The position numbers were made by a program, and so were the translations under genes. Shown piece after piece: positions 20,671 through 31,330 of a stretch of DNA of 64,000 nt (position 1 is its first letter; each line of letters opens with the position of its first letter). A model generated the notes under the pieces. The model made no database searches and had not been told where the DNA came from. It saw nothing but the letters and a program-made list of their open reading frames with translations. The DNA is from Naumannella halotolerans (GTDB lineage: Bacteria; Actinomycetota; Actinomycetes; Propionibacteriales; Propionibacteriaceae): NCBI RefSeq assembly GCF_004364645.1, contig NZ_SOAW01000001.1, positions 1,178,001 to 1,242,000 of the forward strand, read 5' to 3'.

Positions 20671-22029
20671 ATGAGTGAGTCCGACGTGCCAGACCCCGGC
20701 CAGACCCCGGCCAGCGACAAGCCGACCCGGGCTGCCGCGCCGACACCTGCGTCCTCCCCGGCCAATCTGGCGGCCGCGGCCGATGGCGCGCGGAGCGCCG
20801 ATCCCCGCAGCTTCGGCCGGGTCGATGACGACGGCACCGTCTATGTCCGTACCGACGACGGTGAGCGGGCGGTCGGTCAGGTTCCCGATGCGACACCGGA
20901 GGAGGCGCTGACCTTCTTCACCCGCCGCTTCGATGCGCTCGCCCTGGAGGTGCAGTTGCTGTCGACCCGGGTGGGCAATGGCACCGTCGGTCCCGATGAG
21001 GCACGCAAATCGGCGTCGGCCCTGCGCAAGAGCATCGCCGAGGCAAACGCGGTCGGCGATCTGGCCGCCCTGAGCCGCCGCCTGGAGTCACTGACTCCGG
21101 TCCTGGAGGAAGCCCAGGCCAAGCGGCGCGAGGAGAAGGCCCGCTCGATCGCCGAGGCCAAACAGGCCAAGGAGAAGATGGTCGCCGAGGCCGAGAAGCT
21201 GGCCGCCGGGAACGACTGGCGTGGCGGGGTCAACCGGTTCCGGGCACTGCTGGACGAGTGGCGTGCCCTGCCACGCATCGACAAGGCCACCGACGACGAG
21301 TTGTGGCACCGTTTCTCCTCCGCCCGCAGCAGCTACACCAAGCGCCGCAAGGCCCAGTTCAGCCAGCAGGCGAAGCAGCGTGCGGAGGCGCAGACGGTCA
21401 AGGAACGGATCATCGCCGAGGCCGAGGGACTGGCCACCTCCACCGACTGGGGCCCGACCGCTGGCGCCTTCCGGGAGCTGATGAACCGGTGGAAGGCCGC
21501 CGGACCCGCGCCCCGGGAGGTCGACGACAAGCTCTGGGCACGTTTCCGCGGCATCCAGGATCAGTTCTTCGGTGCCCGCAATGCCGAGCTGGACAAGCAG
21601 AACGAGGAGTTCCTCACCAACCAGAAGGCCAAGGAGGAACTGCTCGCCACCTACGAGCCGAAGGTACGCCCGGAGGAGGACCTGAGCGGATCCCGGGCGG
21701 CCTTCCGGGAGTTCCTGGAGCGCTGGTCGGAGATCGGCAAGGTTCCGCGGGAGGCGATCCGGCCGCTGGACCAGCGAGTGAAGGCGATGGAACGTTCGCT
21801 GAGCTCGGTGGAGCAGGCCGAGTGGAAGCGTACCGACCCCGAGGCGCGGGCCCGGGCCGAGGACACCGCGGCGAAGCTGCGCAACCAGATCGAGGAGCTG
21901 GAGGCGAAGGCGTCGAAGGCCGAGGCCCGTGGGGATGCCTCGGCGGCAAAGAAGGCGCGGGAGTCGGCCGAGACCTACAGGACCTGGCTGGAACAGGCCG
22001 AGAAGGCGGTACGCGACTTCTCCGCCTGA
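20671..22029 (+). CDS. DUF349 domain protein
   Basis: A 452-residue cytosolic, highly charged helical protein with three or more DUF349 repeats. The repeats are marked by paired W residues (AGNDWRGGVNRFRALLDEWR, STDWGPTAGAFRELMNRWK, SGSRAAFREFLERWSEIG). The C-terminal part is coiled-coil-like (LRNQIEELEAKASKAEAR). The function is unsettled in this family. A start at ATG 20671 (MSESDVPDPG) is favoured; ATG 20662 is an alternative, and the frame is open to 20479. Actinobacterial genomes often keep this gene between hisS and rel, as here. Confidence 0.88.
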   Translation: MSESDVPDPGQTPASDKPTRAAAPTPASSPANLAAAADGARSADPRSFGRVDDDGTVYVRTDDGERAVGQVPDATPEEALTFFTRRFDALALEVQLLSTRVGNGTVGPDEARKSASALRKSIAEANAVGDLAALSRRLESLTPVLEEAQAKRREEKARSIAEAKQAKEKMVAEAEKLAAGNDWRGGVNRFRALLDEWRALPRIDKATDDELWHRFSSARSSYTKRRKAQFSQQAKQRAEAQTVKERIIAEAEGLATSTDWGPTAGAFRELMNRWKAAGPAPREVDDKLWARFRGIQDQFFGARNAELDKQNEEFLTNQKAKEELLATYEPKVRPEEDLSGSRAAFREFLERWSEIGKVPREAIRPLDQRVKAMERSLSSVEQAEWKRTDPEARARAEDTAAKLRNQIEELEAKASKAEARGDASAAKKARESAETYRTWLEQAEKAVRDFSA

Positions 22030-22123
22030 GCCGTTGGGGCGATCCACGCCCGGTCGTGTCACCGCCACCGGTCTGTCGACCGCGACACGAGCACGCGACG
22101 AACGCCGTCGACCTCGCGAGTCG

Positions 22124-22216
22124 GCACAAGACAAACGTCACACTCGATCGTCGTTTCCCGCCCCACGCGCCAAGATCCGCGGGTTTCGCTGATCGAGTGT
22201 GACGTTTGTTCTGTGC
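22124..22216. repeat. Hairpin element copy A (26-nt arms, 41-nt centre)
   Basis: The left arm 22124-22149 and right arm 22191-22216 are inverted repeats with a one-to-two base difference (core ACAAACGTCACACTCGATC). The 41-base centre has its own small stem (CGCG-ccaagatc-CGCG). It is similar in length and structure to copies B and C. It occupies most of the gene-free stretch 22030-22384, in which I see no gene. Confidence 0.85.
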
Positions 22217-22384
22217 CCGTCGACGGTCCCGCCCGTCTGGCCCCAGGCGAACTTGCGCCCGTACCGTCAGCCGCAGCCCCGCCCGTCGGGACCAGCCGCA
22301 AACCCCGCCGATGTGCCCGCACGGTGGGTCGATTCATCCCTGAGTCGCTGGTCTTCCGGCCGTTCAGCGGGTTGAATCGCTGGT

Positions 22385-23053
22385 GTGGACCTTGCCAGCT
22401 TGATGGATCAGATCACCGCAGCAGTCGAATCGGTGGCTGGCACCTGGTGGGTCTACCTGGCGATCTTCGGCTTCACCACGATCGACGGGTTCTTCCCGCC
22501 CGTACCCAGTGAGTCCCTGGTGGTGTCGTTGGCGGCATTGTCGATGTCGTCAAGAGAGCCGTCACTGGCCCTGCTGTTCCTGGCCGCCGCCGGTGGCGCG
22601 ATGGCCGGGGACAACATCGCCTACCAGATCGGCCACGTCGTGCATCCCAGCGACGACCGGGGACCGGTCTGGCTCCGCGGGCCACGGATGCAACGTACCT
22701 TCGCCTGGGCTCGCCGGGCGCTGGACCGCCGGGGGGCGATGATGATCCTGGTGGCCCGGCACATCCCGGGGTGCCGGGTGGCGGTGAACATGATGGCCGG
22801 CGCGACCGGGTACCCGCGCCGCCGATTCGTGGCGCTGACGCTCGTCGCGGCCGTCCTCTGGGCGGCCTATGGGATAGGTATCGGCGCCGTGGCCGGGCAC
22901 TGGATCAAGGATGAGCCGCTGCTGGCCGCCGCCCTCGCCGTGGCGGTGGCGATCGTGCTCGGTGTGGTGGTGGACCGGATCTTCGCCGTCGTCCAACGCC
23001 GTCGGGGCCGGCGGCTCCCCCACGAGGCCGAGGAGCCGATCAGCCAGTCCTGA
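22385..23053 (+). CDS. DedA family membrane protein
   Basis: A 222-residue polytopic membrane protein of the SNARE-associated/DedA group, linked to lipid scrambling and membrane-potential homeostasis. It has FFPPVPSESLVVSLAAL, the GDNIAYQIGH segment, and FAWARRALDRRGAMMILVARHIPGCRVAVNMMAG, which matches the conserved FxRHxPxxR region with R and P kept. The start is GTG at 22385; an ATG six codons later is possible. It is flanked on both sides by hairpin-bearing intergenic DNA. Confidence 0.9.
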   Translation: MDLASLMDQITAAVESVAGTWWVYLAIFGFTTIDGFFPPVPSESLVVSLAALSMSSREPSLALLFLAAAGGAMAGDNIAYQIGHVVHPSDDRGPVWLRGPRMQRTFAWARRALDRRGAMMILVARHIPGCRVAVNMMAGATGYPRRRFVALTLVAAVLWAAYGIGIGAVAGHWIKDEPLLAAALAVAVAIVLGVVVDRIFAVVQRRRGRRLPHEAEEPISQS

Positions 23054-23118
23054 AACCGTCGGGACCGGCGAGCTTCGCGGACCACAGACCGGCAGCCGGC
23101 CGACGTTTCCCCACCATG

Positions 23119-23472
23119 CCCCGACGTCAACTAAGACAAACGCACACTCGATCACCCGTCCCCGCCGAAAACGCCCAAATCAGGCGATTCCGCTGATCGA
23201 GTGTGACGCTTGTTTGAATCCCCACCCGCGCGCTGGGACACCCGTGGATGCTCGACCAATTCGCCTACCCAGAGTCGGCAAACCCGTCATCGACGCCCCA
23301 CGAGCGCGACACCCGACGGTCCTGCGCCCCTCACGAGGGAGTCTTCACCTCGCGCCCAAGGACCTCCCGGGCAACAGCTCGATCCCTTAACTCGATCCCT
23401 TAAGACATCACCCGGAACACGTCATAGACACCCTCGACCCGGCGGATCGCCTTCGCCAGCGCATCCCGATGC
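23119..23472. repeat. Direct duplication, copy 1 (contains hairpin B and a rel 3' fragment)
   Basis: This stretch is nearly identical to 23558-23918, starting at CCCCGACGTCA and ending inside a copy of the rel 3' end. It differs by scattered substitutions and by a doubled CTCGATCCCTTA near 23389. The gene-free region 23054-23845 consists of these two copies and an 84-base unique segment (23473-23557) between them. Confidence 0.88.
23133..23215. repeat. Hairpin element copy B
   Basis: Arms at 23133-23153 and 23195-23215 (core CACACTCGATC / GATCGAGTGTG) around a 41-base centre with an inner stem CGCC-caaatca-GGCG. The left arm lacks one T present in copies A and C. Confidence 0.82.
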
Positions 23473-23543
23473 CGCTGGTGGCGCCGGCAGAAGTAGTTAC
23501 CGGGGTTGATCGCCCAGCGGTGCAACCCACAGGCACCAGGCAT
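23400..23543 (-). pseudogene. Duplicated 3' end of rel fused to a short CxxH-CxxH peptide frame
   Basis: The minus strand from ATG 23543 reads 47 residues. The last 22 ([21 protein letters not shown] and one preceding residue) match the C terminus of the rel product at 23846 with one change at the end. The first 25 (MPGACGLHRWAINPGNYFCR and following) come from the unique 84-base segment and contain two CxxH motifs. There is no good ribosome site. Most likely it is a duplication scar, not an expressed gene. Confidence 0.6.
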
Positions 23544-23557
23544 TGCGACAGCAAGGA

Positions 23558-23918
23558 CCCCGACGTCAGCAAGACAAACGTCACACTCGATCGCCCATCC
23601 CCGCCGAGAACGCCCAGATCGGGCGATCTCGCCGATCGAGTGTGACGTTTGTTTCACTCCCCACCCGCGCGCTGGGACACCCGTGGATGCTCGACCACTT
23701 CGCCTACCCACAGTCGGCAAACCCGTCATCGACGCCCCACGAGCGCGACACCCGACGGTCCTGCGCCCCTCACGAGGGAGTCTTCACCTCGCGCCCAAGG
23801 ACCTCCCGGGCAACAGCTCGAACGGTCCCTCCCAGGCGTCACCCGCTAAGACGTCACCCGGAACACGTCATAGACACCCTCGACCCGGCGGATTGCCTTC
23901 GCCAGCGCATCCAGATGC
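23558..23918. repeat. Direct duplication, copy 2 (parent, extends into rel)
   Basis: Second copy of the approximately 355-base repeat. Its last about 70 bases are the true 3' end of the rel gene, so this copy is the likely parent. The start-to-start distance between the copies is about 440 bases. Confidence 0.88.
23571..23654. repeat. Hairpin element copy C
   Basis: Arms at 23571-23592 and 23634-23654 with core ACAAACGTCACACTCGATC; the 41-base centre has an inner stem CGCCC-agatc-GGGCG. It lies downstream of rel and could end its transcript, but copy A is not placed after a minus-strand gene end in the same way. Confidence 0.85.
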
Positions 23919-26197
23919 TTCGGGTCGGAGGTCTCGAAGCTCATCTTGATCTTGCAGACCCGGTCCCGATTGGTGGTCAGGCTGGCCGAGACGATGGACA
24001 CATGCAGATCGGTGACCGAACGGGTGATGTCGGAGAGCAACCCGTGCCGGTCCAAGCCCTCGATCTGCAGGGAGACCAGGAACCTGCTCTGCGCATTCGG
24101 CGCCCAGTGCACATCCACCAGCCGCTCGGGCTGGGCCAGCAGGGAGGCAGCGTTCGTACAGTCCCGGCGATGCACCGACACCCCGGCGCCACGGGTGACG
24201 AAGCCGATGATCGGGTCACCCGGTACCGGCGTGCAGCATTTGGCCAACTTGGTCCACAGGTCGCCGGCGCCGTCCACCTCGACCCCGGACCCCGATCCCG
24301 GTTCGGAGCGGTAGCTGCGATTCGGGGCGGCGAAATCGGTCTCGTCCTCCTCGGTCTCGGCACTCTCCAGACCGACCAGGCGTTGCACCACCGATTGGGC
24401 GCTGACCGTACCCTCGCCGATCGCGGCATACAGCGCGTCGACGTCCCGCAACCGGTGGAAGGTGGCTGCCTCTGCCAGATGGGCCTGGGTCATCAGCCGC
24501 GACAACCCGGCCTTGCGGATCTCCTTGGCCAGCGTCTCCTTGCCCGACTCGACCGCCTCCTCGCGGCGCTCGCGGGTGAACCACTGCCGGATCTTGTTCC
24601 GCGCCCGGGGGCTCTTGACGAACTGCAGCCAGTCCCGGCTGGGGCCGGCGTTCTCGGCCTTGGAGGTGAGGATCTCGACCACGTCGCCGTTGCTCAGCGC
24701 CGACTCCAGCGGCACCAGTCGACCGTTCACCCGGGCACCGATGCAGCGATACCCGACCTCGGTGTGGATGGCGAAGGCGAAGTCGACCGGGGTGGCACCG
24801 GTCGGCAGCGCCTGCACATCACCCTTCGGGGTGAAGGCGTAGACCTCGGTGGTGTTGATCTCGTAGCGCAGGGAGTCGAGGAATTCGCTCGGGTCCGAGG
24901 TCTCGGACTGCCAGTCGGTGAGCGACCGGATCCACGACAGTTCGTCACCGGGCAGGGCCTGGGACTCACCGGCTCTCTTCGCCTCCTTGTACTTCCAGTG
25001 GGCGGCGACACCATACTCGGCCTTGCGGTGCATGTCCCAGGTACGGATCTGCAGCTCGACCGGTTTGCCCCGCGGGCCCAGCACGGTCGTGTGCAGCGAC
25101 TGGTACATGTTGAACTTCGGGACCGCGATGTAGTCCTTGAACCGCCCGGGCAGCGGATTCCAGCGCACATGCATCACACCCAGCGCGGCATAGCAGTCGC
25201 GCGGGTTGTCGACCAGGATCCGCAAGGCGACCAGGTCGTAGATGTCGGAGAAGTCGCGCCCGCGGACCACCATCTTCTGGTAGATCGAGTAGTAGTGCTT
25301 GGGTCGTCCCTGCACGGTCGCCTTGATCTTGGCATCACGCAGGTCGGCATTCACCTGCGCGGTCACCTCCCGCAGGAAGCTCTCCCGCGACGGCGCCCGC
25401 TCGGCCACCAGGTGCACGATCTCGTCATAGATCTTCGGGTGCAGCACCGAGAAGGACAGGTCCTCCAGCTCCCACTTGACGGTGTTCATGCCCAGTCGGT
25501 GGGCCAGCGGGGCGAAGATGTCGAGGGTGTCGCGAGCGATCCGGCGCTGTTTGTCGGGCCGCAGGAACTGCAGGGTACGCATGTTGTGCAACCGGTCGGC
25601 GAGCTTGATCACCAGCACCCGGATGTCCCGCGACATCGCGATGACCATCTTCCGGATCGTCTCGGCCTTCGCCGAGTCGCCGTAGCGGACCTTGTCCAGC
25701 TTGGTCACCCCGTCGACCAGCTGGGCCACCTCGGCACCGAAATCGGCCTCCAGCTGGGCCAGGGTGTAGGAGGTGTCCTCCACCGTGTCGTGCAACAGCG
25801 CTGCACACAGTGTGGGCTCGTTCATGCCCAGCTCGGCGAGGATCGTGGTGACCGCCAGCGGATGGGTGATGTAGGCGTCGCCGCTCTTGCGGGTCTGTCC
25901 GGAGTGGTAGTGCTCGGCGGTACGGTACGCGCGCTCGATCAGCGCCGTGTCGGCCTTCGGGTGGTGGGAGCGGATCACCTTGAACAGCGGGTCCAGCACC
26001 GCCATCTGCGGACTCCGGGAGGCACCGAGGCGGGCCAGTCGCTGACGCATCCGCAACCGTGGTTGTTCCGGACCGGAGCTCAGCCTGCTCTGGGTCGGTT
26101 CCGACAACGGTTCGGCGAGGATGTCGACCGGTCGGGCGTCACGCGTCGGGACGCGCCGCAGTTCCTCCTGACCGCTCTCGCGTCCCAGTTCGGCCAT
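23846..26197 (-). CDS. rel: Bifunctional (p)ppGpp synthase/hydrolase (Rel)
   Basis: Stringent-response enzyme, 783 residues. Domain order: HD hydrolase ([28 protein letters not shown] with the intact HDxxED), synthetase ([31 protein letters not shown]), TGS ([20 protein letters not shown]), a zinc-finger-like helical region with CCTPVPGD and HRRDC, then ACT ([15 protein letters not shown]). Both catalytic halves look active. The start is ATG at 26197, preceded by GAAGGGGG; the frame is open to 26281. Its last codons are duplicated downstream (23400-23472). Confidence 0.96.
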   Translation of the reverse strand: MAELGRESGQEELRRVPTRDARPVDILAEPLSEPTQSRLSSGPEQPRLRMRQRLARLGASRSPQMAVLDPLFKVIRSHHPKADTALIERAYRTAEHYHSGQTRKSGDAYITHPLAVTTILAELGMNEPTLCAALLHDTVEDTSYTLAQLEADFGAEVAQLVDGVTKLDKVRYGDSAKAETIRKMVIAMSRDIRVLVIKLADRLHNMRTLQFLRPDKQRRIARDTLDIFAPLAHRLGMNTVKWELEDLSFSVLHPKIYDEIVHLVAERAPSRESFLREVTAQVNADLRDAKIKATVQGRPKHYYSIYQKMVVRGRDFSDIYDLVALRILVDNPRDCYAALGVMHVRWNPLPGRFKDYIAVPKFNMYQSLHTTVLGPRGKPVELQIRTWDMHRKAEYGVAAHWKYKEAKRAGESQALPGDELSWIRSLTDWQSETSDPSEFLDSLRYEINTTEVYAFTPKGDVQALPTGATPVDFAFAIHTEVGYRCIGARVNGRLVPLESALSNGDVVEILTSKAENAGPSRDWLQFVKSPRARNKIRQWFTRERREEAVESGKETLAKEIRKAGLSRLMTQAHLAEAATFHRLRDVDALYAAIGEGTVSAQSVVQRLVGLESAETEEDETDFAAPNRSYRSEPGSGSGVEVDGAGDLWTKLAKCCTPVPGDPIIGFVTRGAGVSVHRRDCTNAASLLAQPERLVDVHWAPNAQSRFLVSLQIEGLDRHGLLSDITRSVTDLHVSIVSASLTTNRDRVCKIKMSFETSDPKHLDALAKAIRRVEGVYDVFRVTS

Positions 26198-26347
26198 GCA
26201 ACCCCCTTCGTGACCACCTGAGTCTACTCCCGCGTAGCGAATCACACTGCCCAAGCAGACGAGCAGCTGGGGGTGGGTCACCGATCCCCCGGAATCCGCC
26301 GCTGTCGGGACTCGACAGGCAGATCCGCAGCCTCGGAATCACACCTC

Positions 26348-27460
26348 TCAGTCGAGTTCGCTGCGCTGATGTCCTTCGCGCATCGCGGGCGAGCCGGCCG
26401 CACGCTGGCGGGCGGCATCGGCCTCGGAGCGGCGGACCACGATCAGCTGGTCACCGGTGGACAACTGCTTCACCGACGGGTCGTAGAAACGGCGCAGGGT
26501 CTTGTTCCGGACCACGCCGAGGACCTGCTCGCCGTTGACCTCCAGCGGTGACCTGCCCACCTCATCGGGGCGTACCTGCCGCTCGGCGACCTCCAGGCCC
26601 TCACCGGAGGCGAGCAGATCCTCGATGGTGGTGCCGATGTCGGGGCTGACCGCGGACAATCCGAGCAGCCGGCCCACCGCATCGGAGGAGGTGACCACCG
26701 AGTCGGCACCGGACTGGCGCAGCAGCGAGCCGTTCTCCTGCTCACGGACCGCCACCACGACATGCGCGCTCGGATTCAGCTGCCGCACCGTCAAGGTGCA
26801 GAGCATCGCCGCATCGTCGCGGTTCAAGGTGATGATGACCTCCTTGGCCTTGGAGATCTCGGCCCGCCGCAGCACATCGCGCCGCGTACCGTCACCGTGG
26901 ATGGAGGCCACCCCGTCATAGGCGGCATCCTCGATGCCGACCGGATTGGAGTCGATCACCACCACCTTGCCGAGGTCGGACTCGTGGCGTTTCAACGTGG
27001 CCACCGCACTGCGGCCCTTGGTGCCGTAACCGACCACCACCGTGTGATTGCGCATGTTCTTCCTCCAGTGGCTGTCGATCCAGATCCGGCGGCCCTGATT
27101 GGCCAGCACCTCCAAGGTGGTGCCGACCAACAGCACCAGGAAGGCGATCCGCAACGGCGTGATGACGATCGCGTTGATCAGCCGCGAGTGCGGAGCGATC
27201 GGGGTGATGTCGCCGTACCCGGTGGTGGTGACGGTGACCGTCGAGTAGTAGATCGCGTCGATCAGCGTCACCGTACCGTCGTAGTTGTCGGTGTAGGCGT
27301 CCCGGTCGAACCAGACCAGCAGGGTGGAGACGGTCAGCAGGCCGAGCGCGATGAGCCCGCGGACCAGCAGCTGCCGCAGCGGTGAGGCGTCACGGAACGG
27401 CAGGTTGACCAGGATCCGCTCACTGCGCCAGTCCCCCTTGCGGCCCGCGACGACGCCCAT
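26348..27460 (-). CDS. Two-TM potassium channel with RCK/TrkA domains
   Basis: A 370-residue channel protein. An N-terminal pore module has one hydrophobic helix (about 33-50), the selectivity filter TVTVTTTGYGDITPI, and a second helix (FLVLLVGTTLEVL). A TrkA-N Rossmann domain follows (VVVGYGTKGRSAVATLKRHE, IHGDGTRRDVLRRA) and then a C-terminal TrkA-C part. It probably conducts K+ and is gated by nucleotide. It starts two bases after the apt stop and precedes rel, so it was inserted into the usual apt-rel order. Confidence 0.9.
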   Translation of the reverse strand: MGVVAGRKGDWRSERILVNLPFRDASPLRQLLVRGLIALGLLTVSTLLVWFDRDAYTDNYDGTVTLIDAIYYSTVTVTTTGYGDITPIAPHSRLINAIVITPLRIAFLVLLVGTTLEVLANQGRRIWIDSHWRKNMRNHTVVVGYGTKGRSAVATLKRHESDLGKVVVIDSNPVGIEDAAYDGVASIHGDGTRRDVLRRAEISKAKEVIITLNRDDAAMLCTLTVRQLNPSAHVVVAVREQENGSLLRQSGADSVVTSSDAVGRLLGLSAVSPDIGTTIEDLLASGEGLEVAERQVRPDEVGRSPLEVNGEQVLGVVRNKTLRRFYDPSVKQLSTGDQLIVVRRSEADAARQRAAGSPAMREGHQRSELD

Positions 27461-27462
27461 CG

Positions 27463-28016
<554 letters not shown>

Positions 28017-28020
<4 letters not shown>

Positions 28021-29192
28021 CGCGACTTCCTCTCACTTCGGGTCTGCTTGCGCGGCTGCGGGCGCCCCGATGCGCCCGTGCTCCGCCCCTCATCCTTCAA
28101 CAGCTTCTCGGCCTCGGTCCGGTCGACGGTGAGCACCGACGCAGCCGACGGTACGCCGTCGGCGGTGGTCGAGTCGATGTGCACGGCCGGGGCATCGGCG
28201 TCGGCGCGCTTGCGTTCGGCGTCGGTGCGCTTGCGCAGGATCTTCGAATCGCTCCGGGCCACCTCGGCCTCCCGGCGCTTCAGGTCGACCACCAGCGGGG
28301 TGGCGATGAAGACCGAGGAGAAGGCGCCGGCGAGCATGCCGACCAGCAGCGCCAGACCGACATCGGCCAATGGTCCGCTGCCCAGCAGCACCGACCCGGC
28401 GAACAGCAGCGCAGCGACCGGCAGGACACCGATCAAGGTGGTGTTCAACGACCGGATCAGCACCTGGTTGATCGCGGCATTCGCATTCTCGGCATAGGTC
28501 TTCTTGGTGTCCCGCCCGGTGTTCTCCCGCAGTTTGTCGAAGACCACGACGGTGTCGTAGATCGAGTAGCCGAGGATCGTCAGCACCGCGGTGACGGTGG
28601 TCGGGGTGACGCTGAAGCCGACCAGGGCGTAGACACCGATGGTGATCACCAGGTCGTGCAGCAGGGCGACGATCGCGGCGATCGAGTACTTCCAGTCGCG
28701 GAAGTAGATCGCGATCATCACCATCACCAGGGCGAGGAAGATCACCAGGGCGATCAGTGCCCGATCGGTGACCTGATCACCCCAGGAGGCGCCGATCACG
28801 CTGCTGGCCACCTCGTCGGGCGAGATGCCCAGCGCGGTCGCGATGGCGTCGCGGATCACCGGGGTCTGCTCGGTGGTCAACGACGGGGTCTGCGCCCGGA
28901 CGCTGTCACCGACGATCTGCGCGGTGACCTCGTTGGAGGCGACGATCCCGGTCGAGTCGATCGCCTCGGTGACCTGTTCGGCAGCGGTGGCGGTGTTCGC
29001 CGCCGGTGCGGTGAAGGCAGCTCCACCGGTGAACTCGATGCCCAGGTTCAGTCCGCGGGCGAGCAGCGCGACGATGCAGATGGCGATCAGCACGCCGGAG
29101 GCGATGTACCAGCGGCGACGGTTGGCGATGAACTCGAAGTCGAGCCTGCCGCTCCAGAACTTGCCGAGCAGTCCGGTCGATTCCCTGGCCAT
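28017..29192 (-). CDS. secF: Protein translocase subunit SecF
   Basis: Membrane subunit that with SecD uses the proton gradient to assist Sec export. The 391-residue protein has a first membrane helix ([20 protein letters not shown]), the signature [14 protein letters not shown], the periplasmic P1 head, and five further helices including [22 protein letters not shown] charged cytoplasmic tail of about 90 residues ends [10 protein letters not shown]. The start is ATG at 29192, one base after the secD stop; apt overlaps its end. Confidence 0.96.
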
Positions 29193-29193
29193 C

Positions 29194-30807
29194 TCAGGCC
29201 TCCTCTCCGGCCGTCGCGGGTCGCCGACCCGGCAGCCCCCGCACACCCATGTGGTCGGCACTCAGACCGGAGAACCGGTGCTTGCCGGAGCCGAAGTACT
29301 GGGTCCTGGCCAGCAGCGTCATCAGCGGTTTGGTGAACCAGAACGCCACCGCCAGGTCGATCACCGTGGTCAGGGCCAGGGTGAAGGCGAACCCGCGGAT
29401 CGCGCCGATGGCCAGGATGAAGAGCACGACCGCCGAGAGCAGGGAAACCGCATTGGCGATCAGGATCGTCCGTTTCGACTTGTCCCAGCCGGTCTCCACC
29501 GCCGATCTGAGCGTTCTGCCGGCCTGCACCTCGTCACGGATCTTGGCGTAGAAGATCACGAAGGAGTCGGCTGTCAGACCGATCGCCACCACCGCACCGG
29601 CCACGGCCGGCAGGTTCAGCGCGAAACCGGTGACCGGGCCCAGCAGCACCATCGCCTGGTAGGTCAGCACCGCCGCCAGGGACAGGGTGCTGAACACCAC
29701 CAGCGCCAGGGCGCGGTAGTAGAGCACGCAGTAGGCCAACACGATCAGCAGGCCGACCGCACCGGCGATCAGACCCGCATTGAGCTGTTCGGCGCCGAGT
29801 GTCGGGGAGACGGTGTCGACCGAGTCGACGGTGAAGGACAGCGGCAGCGCGCCGTAGCGCAGCACCTGTGCCAACGACTCCGCACTGGCCTGGGTGAAGC
29901 TGCCGGAGATCTGCGCCTGCCCGCCGGGGATCGCCTGATCGACCGAGGGGGCGGAGATGGTGTTGCCGTCCAGCACGATGGCGAACTGGTTCTGCGGTGA
30001 GGACTTGGCCGCCAGCTGGCGGGTGGCCTCCTCGAACTGCGCCGAACCCTCGCTGTTGAACTCCAGGCTGACGACCCACTCGAACTGCCCCTGCGGGATG
30101 CCGGACTGGGCGTCGGTCACCTGTTCGCCGCTGATGATGGTCGGGCCGAGCAGGAACTTGGTGGTGCCCGCCTCGTCGCAGGAGAACAGTGGCTGGTCGG
30201 CCACGTCGGGGAACTCCTGGCCACAGGTCCACTGGGCGAAGTCGGACAGGTCCTGCTCCGAGGGCTGCCAGGCCAGCGCCTGGTCCGGTGCGGTGGCCCC
30301 CTCGGCCCCCTCGGTCGACGGCCGCGGGGCCAGTGGCTCCGGTGGGGCGGTCGGCAGGCCGGGGGCAGGCCGGTTGTTGCCGTCCTCGGGCTCGGCGGTC
30401 GGCTCGGCATTGGGATCGACGGCCGGGGTCACCGACTCCATCGTGTAGACCGGCCGGAACCGCAGCTGGGCGGTGGTGCCGACGAGTTCGACCAGTTCGT
30501 CCTGGCCGACGTTCGGCACCGCGACCACGATCTGCCGGTCACCGGAGGTGGTGATCTCGGCTTCGCCGACTCCGAGTCCGTTCACCCGCTGCTCGATGAT
30601 GCTGCGTGCCTGTTCCAGGCTGTTCGGGTCGATCAGGCCACCACCGGTGACGTTTTCGGCGGTCAGCGTGATGGTGGTACCGCCACGAAGGTCCAGACCC
30701 AGCCGCGGGGTCCAGACCTTCAGTGCCGCCATACTGCCGAAGAGGGCCGCCACGACGACCGCGAAGACGATCAGCGTGCGTACCGGATGCACCTTGCGTG
30801 CTGCCAC
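29194..30807 (-). CDS. secD: Protein translocase subunit SecD
   Basis: Partner of SecF, 537 residues, GTG start at 30807. It has an N-terminal helix (TLIVFAVVVAALFGSMAAL), then LGLDLRGGTTI (the conserved DLRGG). The periplasmic domain has a low-complexity Pro/Glu/Asn insert (AEPTAEPEDGNNRPAPGLPT, about residues 135-160) typical of actinobacterial SecD. Six-helix core motifs include AGAVVAIGLTADSFVIFYAK. It lies 25 bases from yajC and one base before secF. Confidence 0.96.
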   Translation of the reverse strand: MAARKVHPVRTLIVFAVVVAALFGSMAALKVWTPRLGLDLRGGTTITLTAENVTGGGLIDPNSLEQARSIIEQRVNGLGVGEAEITTSGDRQIVVAVPNVGQDELVELVGTTAQLRFRPVYTMESVTPAVDPNAEPTAEPEDGNNRPAPGLPTAPPEPLAPRPSTEGAEGATAPDQALAWQPSEQDLSDFAQWTCGQEFPDVADQPLFSCDEAGTTKFLLGPTIISGEQVTDAQSGIPQGQFEWVVSLEFNSEGSAQFEEATRQLAAKSSPQNQFAIVLDGNTISAPSVDQAIPGGQAQISGSFTQASAESLAQVLRYGALPLSFTVDSVDTVSPTLGAEQLNAGLIAGAVGLLIVLAYCVLYYRALALVVFSTLSLAAVLTYQAMVLLGPVTGFALNLPAVAGAVVAIGLTADSFVIFYAKIRDEVQAGRTLRSAVETGWDKSKRTILIANAVSLLSAVVLFILAIGAIRGFAFTLALTTVIDLAVAFWFTKPLMTLLARTQYFGSGKHRFSGLSADHMGVRGLPGRRPATAGEEA

Positions 30808-30832
30808 AGCTCAGCTACCTTCCCGCCCGGTC

Positions 30833-31330
30833 TCAGCGACCGGTCGACTTGTCGTCGGTGTCGCCGGATCCCTCGGCAGCGGTGTCGGTGGAATCGCGGG
30901 TGGTGGATCGATCGGTCGCCCGGGGGTCGACGCTCGAGGTGTCGTTCGTTAGGGGCTCGTCGGTGGTGTCGAACCGGTCGACGGAGTCGTCAGCATCGAA
31001 GTCGTCGTCGAACTCGGGGTCGCGCTCGAGCATCGTGTCGGGGTCGAGGAATTCGTTGGCCTGCTCGTCGGGGAGGACCTGCATGATCGCCTGCCGGACG
31101 ACGGTCATGTACACCTCGGGGGCGATCTCGATCATCACCTGCCGATCACCGGTGCGGTGGATCCGGCCGACGATGCCGGTGGTGGTCATCACCCACACCC
31201 CGGGGGTGGCCGACTCCAGGGTCTTCGCCTGTTCCTTCTGCCGGTTCCTGGTCGGCCGGATGATCAGGAAGTAGAAGCCGACGACCATCAGCGCAATCAA
31301 CCCGAGAGTGGTCAGGTTCTCGAGGTTCAT
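30833..31330 (-). CDS. yajC: Preprotein translocase subunit YajC
   Basis: Small Sec accessory protein, 165 residues. It has one membrane helix (LGLIALMVVGFYFLIIRPTR), the family region TPGVWVMTTTGIVGRIHRTG, and an Asp/Ser/Thr-rich acidic C-terminal tail (about residues 100-165) longer than in proteobacteria. It is the first gene of the yajC-secD-secF-apt run; 129 bases separate it from ruvB upstream. Confidence 0.92.
   Translation of the reverse strand: MNLENLTTLGLIALMVVGFYFLIIRPTRNRQKEQAKTLESATPGVWVMTTTGIVGRIHRTGDRQVMIEIAPEVYMTVVRQAIMQVLPDEQANEFLDPDTMLERDPEFDDDFDADDSVDRFDTTDEPLTNDTSSVDPRATDRSTTRDSTDTAAEGSGDTDDKSTGR

Noticed and set aside
22124-23654. CRISPR array
   Set aside because: The repeats are palindromic, only three, irregularly spaced (about 1000 and 440 bases), and have no spacers or cas genes.
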